NCBI GenBank assembly: GCA_001600615.1
Contig: BCKK01000013.1
Span: forward strand, 1-27,796
Source: Dioszegia crocea
Taxonomy: Eukaryota > Basidiomycota > Tremellomycetes > Tremellales > Bulleribasidiaceae
Reading direction: 5' to 3'
Length of the DNA stretch: 27,796 nucleotides
Shown: piece after piece, positions 12,752 to 21,500 of the stretch
Layout: each line of letters starts with the position of its first letter
How positions within the stretch are numbered: position 1 is the first letter of the stretch
Notes under the pieces: model-generated
The model's input: the letters and a program-made list of their open reading frames with translations, nothing else
Told to the model about the DNA's origin: nothing
The model's database searches: none
Translations under genes and position numbers: made by a program

Positions 12752-13121
12752 TGTTGAAAGTTGGAGGTCTAGGGTGATGGTAGATTATCAATGGCAGTAC
12801 GGGGGATATATTGGTCTCGAGTGTCTCCCTTATATATGTACGGGACTGTCTAGTCTGGCTACTCGGCTACCTGTCTACTAGCTACTATGTCATCACGTAT
12901 GTAGCCTATGTAGCCTATGTAGCCTATGTAGCCTGTGTAGCCTAAGCTATGCGGCTACGTAGCATAAGCTATGTAGCGTATGTAGCGTATGTAGCGTATG
13001 TAGCTTATGTAGCCCAATTGTGAAGCTATCCATTAAGCTACATGTCGCCACTTTGTACGTATGTAGCAGTGGCGACATAACAGCACATGACGTCATTCAG
13101 ACGTTTCGCCCAATCTCAATA
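12752..13121 (+). mobile_element. LTR-like element with TATGTAGCC tandem repeats, copy 1 (370 bp)
   Basis: The element starts TGTTGAAAGT and ends ATCTCAATA. It is flanked by a perfect 5-bp duplication, GCATA (12747-12751 and 13122-13126). A second copy lies at 18887-19215. Internally it carries degenerate tandem TATGTAGCC/TATGTAGCG units (about 12899-13018) and a perfect 11-bp hairpin, ATGTCGCCACT/AGTGGCGACAT (13042-13052 and 13068-13078). A 5-bp duplication, TG start and short inverted ends (TGTTGA...TCAATA) fit a solo LTR, although the 3' end is TA instead of CA. Confidence 0.65.
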
Positions 13122-14017
13122 GCATAGCCTGTCATTCTTGTTCTACAGGTACTTCTTCAACTTGTCGTCAGCGACCAGATAGCTGACTCGCCGGGGAGAT
13201 ATGAGACCTTCTCCGCTTTGTTACTAATCTTGATGATCAATCCGCGCAGGTCCGAGATTTAATCGTTAACGTGAATGGATCTTCCCCATCAAGGATATCG
13301 TTAGCCGCTGGAACTGGACGCTTCAAATGATCCGGCGTGTCCGGAGCCTGCGTCCCGCTACAGAGGGATACTGCCATTTGAAGGACGATTCTCTCAAGCT
13401 ATCCCCGCCGACCGGAACGCGCTCGCAGGCATCTTCCCGGTCCTCACGATATTCCACAACTGGACGCTCAAGTTCTCCTCGCGATTCCCTCAATCACACG
13501 CTGTCCTCCTCACGTGCACCGGCATTTGCACGGTCCTACAGCCTCAGCACTCAACAACTATTCCGGCTAGGTACGAGGGTATGAGAAAGACGGAGGAGAG
13601 CTTGAGAAGTATATCGAAGTGGCCGTGTACAACGATTCTGTCTGCTTTGCAATTGGTGAGTCATCGTGTCCTGATTTTTTTCCGAAGCTGATTCTCTACT
13701 ACAGCGTTTGAACCCAAATTCGGCGTTAGCGGCACTCAGGGAGTCTTGCGAGGACTCGGATTTGATATTCGTGCGGATGAACTCCCCGCGCTCATGCGAG
13801 GCTGAAGTTGATCACATGACTCTGCTTTCATCTGCTCCGAGGCGACAGCAATCACGGACCTTCCCCTCCAAAGTTGATCTTGACTACGGCTTCGACAGCT
13901 CGCGCTTCGCACAGACCAACACCGCCAACCTCGACAAACACGAGGTCGATCGGTTCATGTCGTCTAAACCACAATCCCTCACAGGTGAAACCCCTCTCGA
14001 TACTGTGGCGACGTATA

Positions 14018-14199
14018 TGTTCGGATATAGGAGGAATGTGCCGGCGGAGGTTGACGATACCGGGAGTGGAGGCAGGATACCCGACTTCGCCACTTTCACT
14101 TGGTCATGGGACGATGGCGTCAACCGAACAGGCTGCGGGGTATATGCTAGGCAGTCGAGCGCAATGTATCTTCACATCGCTGAAAATATTCATCTAATA
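14018..14199 (+). mobile_element. Solo-LTR-like insertion in hAT copy A (182 bp)
   Basis: This block begins TGTTCGGATATAGG and ends ATTCATCTAATA. It is flanked by a perfect 5-bp duplication, GTATA (14013-14017 and 14200-14204). About 88% of it matches 25706-25889, which sits at a different point of the other hAT copy. The ends TGTTMG...CTAATA are short inverted repeats. A 5-bp duplication with TG start fits a solo LTR, and no internal retroelement genes are present. Confidence 0.75.
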
Positions 14200-14400
14200 G
14201 TATAGCTCCGAGTATCCGCAACTCGGCAGACTAGTCCGCGCAGTCTTTGCAGTGCAGGCCACATCGACAAGCATTGAGCGTCTGTTCTCAGGCGCCAGTC
14301 TGATTGCGACCAACAGGCGCGCTGTGTTAAGCCCTAGGGCAATTGTCAGGTTGCTGATCTGACGAGAATGTATGAAGAGCGGTTTCATGCAGCCTGCTAA

Positions 14401-14500
14401 GCCGAGCCTGGAAAAACAAGGAGGAGAGAAAGGGAAAGGGAAGGGAAAAGGGAAAGGCAAAGGGAAGGAAAAGGGAAAGGGAAAGGGGGAGCAGAGATAG
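14401..14500. repeat. GGGAAA-type purine tract in hAT copy A
   Basis: A run of (GGGAAA/GGGAAG)n at the 3' end of the hAT coding relic. The same tract occurs at the same place in copy B (25985-26075), so it belongs to the element, not to the insertion site. Confidence 0.7.
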
Positions 14501-14844
14501 CAGATAGAAAGGATGGGGTGGAGTCTAGGTCATCGGGTGTGTGCGTTGAATGTAGATGGTCCTGCTGATCCGGTCAGGGTCTGAAGTTCGCAGTCTCGGA
14601 TTTTCGGACAGTGGGGATAGTGTTGAGCCATCGAGCTTAATCCCCTGGCTTACTGCAGAGTCGCATAATGTGCAAATGCACAATTGCGCGCACAGCGAAC
14701 AGTGCACAACCGCGCAGACGAACGCACCGCGCTCGCAGTGGCACTCGCACTATGAGCTAAAAATCCACGGGAACAAACAAACAATATTGCGGTGTGCGGA
14801 TCGCACTTTGCATCTTGTGCCCCAAAAGTGTGAAACCAACACTA

Positions 14845-15740
14845 GTCCGGACTGTGCCCTTCGCCTCAATCGGACCTGACAGGTCCAGCGCTACCCCAGT
14901 CGAAGGCGATCCACGTCAAGTCGGGGCCGAAGCTTGGATTGGTAAACCCGGCGGGACAAGCAACGCCTGTGGTGGGACAAGCAACGCCTGTGGTGGAGAA
15001 GGATAAAGAACAGCAAGCACAGCAAGTGGTAAAGACAAGGGACGATCTGTGGTGCCGAGGCATTCGGAGGCCTACTTATGCTGAGCTTGCGCAAGCCTAC
15101 TATGTAGCGGTTCGTCTCTGGGTCGAGAATGGCTGCCTGCTACACCTCGCAATTCATCACGACAGCTATCCGGCTTCTAAAAACCCGTGCCTTGCTTACC
15201 GGACTGCCATCGGCAACTGCCGCCACTGCGGCGACTCCATCTCCCTCGGCCACGACCATACCTGTCTGTCGAGGACAACTCATCCCGCTGCACCATCATC
15301 CGGCACGAAGGCATGGTAAATGCCGCCGCCAACTGCCTTTGAACGGTCACCCTTTTAACGGTGCGCGGGTCTCGAGTCTAGGTCGAGCCCATCACCACCG
15401 ACCTAGGTTCGATGCGCGGCGACGATCTTCTCATTTGCTAAACAAGGCGACTCACGAACGGCATGACAGAACACGATGCCAAGGTGGACTCGATTCTGAG
15501 TGACAGGGTGTAATACGACGGGCACTTAGAGGCGATGTGTCAACTAGCCCGGGCGCGGTCTTGAATCACTTGGATAAGACGCTGGTCCATCTTCAGCGCT
15601 ATCTCAATGGGTTTCACTGGGAGACGGTGAAGGCGGAGCCAGGTGGGCTTGGGCAAGTCCTCCCACTGATGTTCTCGCTGGGTAAAGTGGTGGAGAATCA
15701 GACGGAGATGCTGAAGCGAATGGAGGAATGGTAGTATAGT
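14845..15740 (+). pseudogene. Possible retroelement gag relic
   Basis: The frame 14939-15319 has QATPVVGQATPVVEKDKEQQ, from a 21-bp exact tandem duplication (14953-14973 and 14974-14994). Then comes RRPTYAELAQAYYVAVRLW, then a cysteine/histidine cluster CRHCGDSISLGHDHTC resembling a zinc knuckle. A further open stretch at 15537-15734 reads LDKTLVHLQRYLNGFHWE with a predicted coiled-coil end. The parts are in different frames with stops between. The layout suggests a decayed gag, but no protease or reverse transcriptase is present and the call is weak. Confidence 0.25.
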
Positions 15741-16199
15741 GGTGGCCTGGGAGTACATAACGAGCGGGATCTCTTTGAGCCTATTGAGAGCTAGGGTTAA
15801 GACAATTAGGATGCCATCGCACATGTAACTCAATCAATTCCTGACCATAAATTCTCGCTGAATAAGCCGGCCTGGCTATCTGTAGACCCTCATCGTGATT
15901 CGCCGCCCGATGGCAGTCTCCTTCTCTCGCACTCATCTCGCCTATCCCCACAGAGACTCAACGCTATTGTCAACGCTGTATTATTCAACGCTCTCTGTAG
16001 GCCCGATGCTCCTGCACCTAATGAGGTGGCCACAAGGTTACCAATGAATGAGGATAGGACCAATTACACTCTCCCCGCCCGCCAAAGCATCCCAATACCA
16101 CAGAGACGTCAGATTCACCGATTATCAAGGATGTACAAGACGAGGGAAAGAACACGGATAGATATTGATCACCATAACTGATCACCTGCCTTTCAGGTC
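15741..16199. other. No gene seen
   Basis: This interval lies downstream of the 16200-17080 gene (minus strand) and probably includes its 3' untranslated region. Nothing else could be recognised. Confidence 0.35.
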
Positions 16200-17080
16200 T
16201 CAAGTTTTCAACGGTGTGACAGCCTGAGCTCGACGCCGAGCATAACCACTCCATGGGGTCGTCCTTATGACCTTCTCCAATTCATTCAGTGCGATATCCC
16301 ATCGCCCTTCGGGCTGCAGATCAGCAAATGAGATTGACGACAATGTTTTTGATGTCATCATTGGCAACTTACAACTAGGTGGATGTGCGGCCACTCGCCT
16401 CCGTCGTATCCAAGTTGTGCACGTAAGGCCTTCGATGTCTGATTAAGTCCTCTGATCGTTAACTAAGCGAATGGCGCAAAGCACGATACGTACATTGTGA
16501 CTATAGGCACAGAAAGGCATATTGCATCGAGTATTTTGCCTGTTAATCAGCATACGCCGGTACTCAATTCTAATCTTGACACTTGCCAACATCAGCAGCA
16601 GTGCTGGAGCCAAGAATGACCTCATATCCTCAGTGTTTGTCCAGCTTTCTTCATACAGACCGGGCTTACTAATGCTTTACTATTGTTGAGCTCATCAAGC
16701 CAACTCTTTCTGTCCACCTTGCCCATATTGACTAGGCCGTAGCCTCCAGTGCTCGCGTCAGGGTTGGAGATGACAAAGTGGAAGGGTATGCCGTCGTCCG
16801 CGAACCCGTCGTCAAAGAAGGGCAGACGCCAGGAGAGCTCGATGAGGTTACGCGCCTCATCTTGATTGATGTGATCGAACGTCACCATAGCACGATGACT
16901 CTTCTGATGAACAGGTAGTTTTGGCGGGCAGGGCGAGACTGCAGATCTCAGCAATCGTACGGCTTGCGTGCAGAAGCGAGGGGACGTACTCCTCTGTGGC
17001 GGAGAGCCGAGAAATTTATCGGCTAACGTATGAGACAAGAGGCCCAAGCCTAGCACGATAATTCCTCGGCGCGAAAACAT
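16200..17080 (-). CDS. Unrecognised signal-anchored or secreted protein (6 exons, 207 aa)
   Basis: I do not recognise the family. The model is internally consistent: exons 17080-16990, 16938-16670, 16620-16583, 16539-16494, 16438-16373 and 16313-16200 total 624 nt, in frame to TGA. Introns are 43-59 nt with GT...AG ends, and branch-like GCTGAT/CTTAAT sequences precede several acceptors. The N-terminus MFSRRGIIVLGLGLLSHTLA is basic then hydrophobic, as in a signal peptide or type II anchor. The rest is soluble-looking: FDHINQDEARNLIELSWRLP, an acidic FFDDGFADDG, LVNMGKVDRKSW, LVILGSSTAADVGK, QLGYDGGEWPHIHLVPEGRW and a basic tail YARRRAQ. There are three cysteines after the first exon. Context is repeat-rich, with no functional neighbour. 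It could be a lineage-specific secretory protein. That all six exons fit argues against a pseudogene. Confidence 0.55.
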
Positions 17081-17973
17081 GGAGGTCGAGAAGTAGATTG
17101 GCGTATCTCCACGTTGGCGGCGGAAGGAAAGACGTCCTAGGAAATTTGGATTTCGACTACAAAAGCACAATGGTCAAACTACGCGAGTGCAGACGAGCAG
17201 GCCCGCTGCCAGATTTCTGTCAGACTGGTTCCGCCTGACTCCCGGCCGCAGACAGGCCAAGAAACTGATAAACAGTCAGACTGGGGATCGCCGCCTTTCT
17301 TCGACCAATGGAGTAAGAGCCAGCTTAAGCTTGAAGAGGCTTCCCTGGATTTACGGCAGCGGAAGCGGGCACTTTAAACCTTGTTCCGGGCTGAGCGGTG
17401 AATTATAGTAATCTTAACGACAAGCGGAGAATGGTTTATTACCCCTTTGATCCGGAGAATAATGTAATTGCGTGGACGGGGCAGACCCCCCTCACGCGCG
17501 GACATCTCCCTTCTGACCTACCAAGCAACGATATGCATATGCTTATTCATACTTGTTTCTGTGCAGCTGCGTATGGTCTACGCATTTCGGCCCTTTAACG
17601 AAGCTCAGTCTCAAGCGTGTAGCATCGATGCTCGCTGAGCTCTGGCAAATGCGCATTAGCGTCGCTTGAAATCCATGAAAGTTCAAGTTTTGAGCGTCTC
17701 GTCCGTCCGCTCTCCTTTTCTATACCTCACTCACTGCTGTAGTCAGCGTCTCCTAACGCATCGCATCCTCTCGTCGCGATACGCCGCATTCAAAGCGCAG
17801 TACATCCCGAAGCCCGCTTAATTTACCTGTCACTTCTACTCGAGCCAACAAAGTTGTGTTAACCTGAGAGTACAAGCTGACCCACGACACTCACCCTGTT
17901 TTCTGCAGCCTTCAAGCCAAATTGTAAAGCTCGCATCCACTCCCTCTCTTCAATCTAACCCCCCTACACTCAC
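17081..17973. other. Upstream flank, no gene seen
   Basis: This interval holds the presumed promoter of the 16200-17080 gene on the left. On the right is a pyrimidine-rich stretch (about 17925-17970) just before a possible start codon at 17974. No domain-bearing frame was found. Confidence 0.35.
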
Positions 17974-18438
17974 ATGACAACCATAGAACACTCGACCCCG
18001 GCGCCGCCTCAGCTTCAGCCCACAGTACAGACCCCTACGTCACAGTACAATACACCTCCCAAATCACCTCTCAGATAAGACATTGTGTCCTATGATGGGC
18101 GTTTAAGATCGGCACAGGGCCGGGATCGGCGGCGAAACCGAGGACGAACAATGCACATTCAATGTGTCCACTCTGTCCCTGTTCTAATACAAGCCGGAAC
18201 TAGACCTCACGCCCAACCGCCCCAAATCCAATACGAAATGGAGTTCGATAGATCTCAACATTTCGCTCTTGTCTACTCTAGCTTGCAGTCAGCTCCAACA
18301 ATCTCTCAATCGTCTTCACATGCTCAACTCATGAATCTCGCTATGCAGAGACGACGAAGCCCCTTCGTAATGAAACCGGCTGGTATCATGACACACCTTT
18401 CAGCGGATCAGTACCAATCCGCGCGCAGACCCCTATGA
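17974..18438 (+). pseudogene. Possible decayed gene start
   Basis: An ATG at 17974, preceded by a pyrimidine-rich leader (CTTCAATCTAACCCCCC), opens a Pro/Gln/Thr-rich 34-codon frame (MTTIEHSTPAPPQLQPTVQT) that stops at 18076. A second open stretch, 18085-18438, follows in another frame and reads YEMEFDRSQHFALVYSS. No intron joins them convincingly. It may be a broken or low-complexity gene, and no family is recognised. Confidence 0.2.
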
Positions 18439-18886
18439 CGATGTGACTGATCACCGAATGGCATCGCACGATGTTTGTCGACGAATAGACCATTAGGTCG
18501 CGCCCTTCGAAACCGACTTCCCATTTCATATCTGCCACTGCATCCGATTCGGTGAAAATGGTAGGTCATAAGCTAGGCAAACTGACGTTCCTATGCAGCC
18601 ACTCTTGGGAGCCATGATGTCGAGCTCAGAGATTAACGATGCGGTTGTGGAGCCACTGAAGCATCGAGACGAGATGAAGCAGGTCTCTAGTGCATGCGCA
18701 TGCCGGATAAGGAAAGAGGACGTGGTCGTCGGAGATCAATTCGGCTTCGATCAGTGACCGTCGGGACATCTGCATCAGTATATCGGGCGACGGCGCCGTT
18801 GTGCAGATTCGCCAGCACCCATCCCACACGGAGTCCGCGAAGGGAATCTTAATCCCGTCATCGCCCGCGCTAAATCCTCACCCGCC
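18439..18886. other. No gene seen
   Basis: There are short frames only (for example MSSSEINDAVVEPLKHRDEM at 18620-18680, plus strand) with no start context, splice sites or domain. Confidence 0.3.
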
Positions 18887-19215
18887 TGTTGAAAGTTGAA
18901 GCTTTAGGGTGAAGGTAGATTATCAAGAGCAGTACGGGGGATACATTGGTCTCGAGTGTCTCCCTTATATATGTACAGGGCTGTCTAGTCTGGCTACTCG
19001 GCTACCTGTCTACTGGCTACTATGTCTTCACTTATGTAGCCTATGTAGCCTATGTAGCCTGCGTAGCCTACGTAGCATAAGCTATGTAGCCTATGTAGCT
19101 TATGTAACCCAATTGTGAGGCTATCTATTAAGCTACATGTCGCCACTTTGTACGTATGTAGCAGTGACGACATAACGGCACATCACGTCATTCAGACGTT
19201 TCGCCTAATCTCAAT
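18887..19215 (+). mobile_element. LTR-like element with TATGTAGCC tandem repeats, copy 2 (329 bp)
   Basis: It is colinear with 12752-13121, from TGTTGAAAGTT to ATCTCAAT, with fewer tandem units, which accounts for most of the length difference. The 11-bp hairpin is kept with one mismatch (AGTGACGACAT). The last A and a matching 5-bp flank are absent (left CCGCC, right GTCTT), so the ends are decayed or this copy has been rearranged. Confidence 0.65.
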
Positions 19216-19261
19216 GTCTTCTGCTCCAGGTGCGGGCTCCTTACCATCTGGTCTTACTATT

Positions 19262-19436
19262 CCAGTTACCAGTATATCAGTACTAATATTGATAAAATAC
19301 TAACACTCGTCCTGACTCCTACTATATCATGGATAAGAATAGCAGGCTGGAACTACTATTTACTACACTGTTATTATGGACCTCCACCCTTCCCCGTACT
19401 ATTATTAAGTAGGTAAAATAATAATGGTAAACGTTA
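19262..19436 (+). repeat. AT-rich repeat, partial copy
   Basis: The right half, with GTACTATTATTAAGTAGG then AATAATGGTAAACGTTA at 19420-19436, matches the right end of 9705-9924 and the start of the inverted copy at 27576. The left half is diverged and lacks the GTCGGGCCCGAC palindrome. Confidence 0.45.
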
Positions 19437-19545
19437 TGCCAGAGTATGGTGTGCCGAGTAACTCCGATGGCCCTTGGGAAGATAAGGCAGAGGAGAAAAG
19501 GAATAAGCGGAGGGATAAGGATGCTTGGTTATTGGTGATGTAGCG

Positions 19546-19809
19546 TTAGGATCCGCTGTTCCTTCCTTTTATGGATTCCTTATCAGGTAGCTTTCTTGGC
19601 GTATCAGTCCCGTAGAAGCCCGCCTTCAGTATGTAGTACAGCCGGTAGATTAGGGTTGTTAGCCACCATCTGTACTCCTTAGTCTTCGGTCGTGCTTCTG
19701 AATCCTGCTTCAGATTAGCCTCCATATCCAACATGGCGCAGATCTGCCTGAGCGCCAGGTCGTCGCGCGTAGCGCTTCTTCGACCTGTTCCTTGTTCTCC
19801 TCGGGACAC
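19546..19809 (-). pseudogene. Unrecognised coding relic
   Basis: A minus-strand frame reads DDLALRQICAMLDMEANLKQ and RWWLTTLIYRLYYILKAGFY before a stop at 19546. A protein-like upstream part (ACPEENKEQVEEALRATTW, about 19770-19830) is in another frame, so a frameshift or a short intron separates them. No family is recognised. The repeat-rich setting suggests a transposon protein fragment. Confidence 0.25.
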
Positions 19810-20444
19810 GCATCCGAGAGAAAAAGTAATCGCCTCTCGGGATCAACGGCAAGGTTGCCTTTACAATGCAGAGCTTCTCTCAGGCAATACTCCTACTACA
19901 CTGGACGAGGTTCTGCACGCTGCCGATAGAATAACGATAATCGGATCACTCTGCTGTTTATGGCCACTCTCCACCGAATAGCAAATCGGACTGATATCGG
20001 CTTATGTGGAGAGGAGGGATTCGTTAAGGATGTCAAAGCCGTGTGGCCGATTCAAAAGGCACCTTTATGCAATGGCGTTCGCTAAAGATTGGAAAGGATA
20101 CAGGTAAGTATTCCCCACGTGACTGCTGCCGGTCATCGAGTTTCGACCACAGTCGTGCTAATCATTTGAGCTCCGCGTTCCGATATACTCACCACCTGCT
20201 CCTGTGCATCTCTCCCGATCCCACGCGAGATACATCTCTCGTTTACGATCGTTGGTTCCTCTTCTGCTCCCTCAGCTCTCAAGCCAACGCTTGAAGAACG
20301 TTTGGTAGCGCGCATCATCTTATTGTTCAAGAAGAGCATGCGTCGTATAAAGTGCTTTTGGTAAATCATCGGCGGAGGTGGAGATGTGGAGGTAATCGAG
20401 AATGGGGATAGTAGATTGAAGACGTGTTGAAGACCAGACGTATT
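19810..20444. other. No gene seen
   Basis: Short frames only. One at 20043-20294 has a GTAAGT-like donor near 20105 but no convincing partner exon. Confidence 0.3.
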
Positions 20445-20490
20445 GTCGAGTGCATAGATCCAGCTATAAAAGGTCCGTTTTTGCTAACTA
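20445..20490 (+). promoter_or_regulatory. TATA-box module, second copy
   Basis: GTCGAGTGCA, ATCCAGCTATAAAAGG and CTAACTA follow in the same order as on the minus strand at 6601-6649, with 23 consecutive identical bases (20458-20480). It reads as a TATA-type core promoter pointing right. Downstream is a pyrimidine-rich stretch (20520-20600) but no plus-strand gene. Confidence 0.45.
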
Positions 20491-20538
20491 GCTACTTGTA
20501 TTTAACACGTCATACAAAACATCGCCCTCGCTCTCGCT

Positions 20539-20739
20539 CTAACTCAACCGCATCATCATCCCGCTCCATCTCCTCTCGCCGACTCCTTCTTGCCACTCTG
20601 CCAACTGCTTTGCTGTGTCTTTCTCCATCAGACCACCGCTCGATAGTACCACCGCACTGAACTTCCCAACCCCTGCCAGCGCTTTTGCCATAGCGTCTTT
20701 GGCTATTGCCGCCAGATATCGGTCTGCTTGCTCGGCCAC
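20539..20739 (-). pseudogene. Unrecognised coding relic, probably of a retroelement
   Basis: A minus-strand frame reads ADRYLAAIAKDAMAKALAGV, then KFSAVVLSSGGLMEKDTAKQ and ends WSGMMMRLS. The amphipathic, protein-like composition suggests true coding ancestry, and it has the feel of a C-terminal segment of a fungal retroelement protein, but I cannot name the family. It faces the gag-like relic at 21027-21245 on the same strand and could be part of one dead element. Confidence 0.3.
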
Positions 20740-21026
20740 TTGGTCCCAGATCGGTCGTCTGGATATAGGTGCATGTGTAACTTAAACTTTAGTCTCGCTC
20801 ACTCCCCGACGACGGATCCGGATACTGGCTCGGCCGTGACCAACTCACCAGTTCAACCCCATCGGGATTCGTCCTGTCGTTCGCATTTAGCACTTCTGTA
20901 AAAATTTTGCAAATGCCACCGCATAGCCCGGATCTTTGTCGGAAACCTTCCAGGCGCAGGAATGGCGCCCTGGTCATTTCTCCTGTTAAGTGTATAGAAT
21001 GTGTCATTTGGCATGATGGGACGTTG
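20740..21026. other. No gene seen
   Basis: The minus strand here follows the gag-like frame after its stop. Fragments read like decayed coding sequence but no domain is recognisable. Confidence 0.3.
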
Positions 21027-21245
21027 TTAATGCTTAGCAAGATTGTCGGCATGCAGGGAGCTGTAAGGACACAGAGGAGACAAGCGAAATTCCAATGTAT
21101 TCGTGCCCTCGCCAAGTGGTTTGCCTAATGAATGTATAAACAGAGCGTTCGGAATTTGTATGTGTTCGGACTTTGGCGAGAAAATTTGCTCTCTCAATGC
21201 CATAATTTGAGCCACCCATTGCCGGGTGGTTTGACCTTGTTTCAT
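21027..21245 (-). pseudogene. Retroelement gag-like fragment (copia/UBN2 type)
   Basis: The frame reads QGQTTRQWVAQIMALREQIF then IQIPNALFIHSLGKPLGEGT and LEFRLSP. This fits the gag pattern of copia-type elements (a W..QI..LR segment followed by IP.ALFIH..L..LG). The frame ends after 72 codons, with no pol sequence following. Positions 21107-21201 are identical in inverted orientation to 1-95. Confidence 0.5.
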
Positions 21246-21500
21246 TACACCGCAAAAGTGCGTGAAACCGCCTCATATAGGCTAAATGCACCACTTCCAC
21301 AACACATCCACCAAAAAGAGATAGTATTTCAAAGTGTATCGGCTGGCGAACACACACCACCTTCTGCAAAACCACCATATTTTGAGTCGAATAATTCAAC
21401 CAGGGTTTACAGCGGCAACAGGGATACCGTTTTCTTCTCCTCACACTGTGGCCCGATCTGCACGAGCGATGGACCAATTAACCTGTTTAGACCTTCAATG
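21246..21500. other. GT18 3' flank, no gene seen
   Basis: This interval lies between the gag-like relic and the stop codon of the glycosyltransferase gene, and presumably contains its 3' untranslated region. Open frames on both strands have no domain. Confidence 0.35.

Larger units (their letters stand above)
13270..14844 (+). pseudogene. Dead hAT transposon, copy A
   Basis: Conceptual frames read a hAT transposase: WNWTLQMIRRVRSLRPA at about 13308-13350, an ALAGIFPVLTIFHNWTLKF segment at about 13420-13475, and the hAT C-terminal dimerisation signature SIERLFSGASLIATNRRAV at about 14270-14330. Frames shift between these parts and stops interrupt them, so it is inactive. A solo-LTR-like insertion (14018-14199) splits the C-terminal domain. 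A homologous copy lies at 24660-26423, and homology continues through a purine tract and about 350 bp of 3' non-coding sequence to CCAACACTA (14836-14844). That end is the reverse complement of the TAGTGTTGG type of hAT terminus. The left boundary is approximate, and no 5' terminal repeat was found. Confidence 0.75.

Noticed and set aside
12899..13018. CRISPR-like regular array
   Set aside because: The units are 9-bp direct tandem repeats without unique spacers, in a eukaryotic LTR-like element.
13708..14205. A 165-codon open frame on the plus strand
   Set aside because: It is a chimera: the first part is decayed hAT sequence in a mixed frame and the last 60 codons are the solo-LTR-like insertion. 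It is not a gene.
15378..15416. Possible tRNA (GGTTCGATGCG resembles a B box) and the hairpin CTAGGTCG/CGACCTAG
   Set aside because: There is no A box, no cloverleaf and the B box is imperfect. Only a short hairpin remains.
16583..16938. Similarity of LVILGSSTAADVGK to the KALIGIG core of the GT18 gene
   Set aside because: Only a few residues align. The GxPxxSPxPY...GVPFINP pattern is absent, so a GT18 assignment for the 207-aa protein is not supported.
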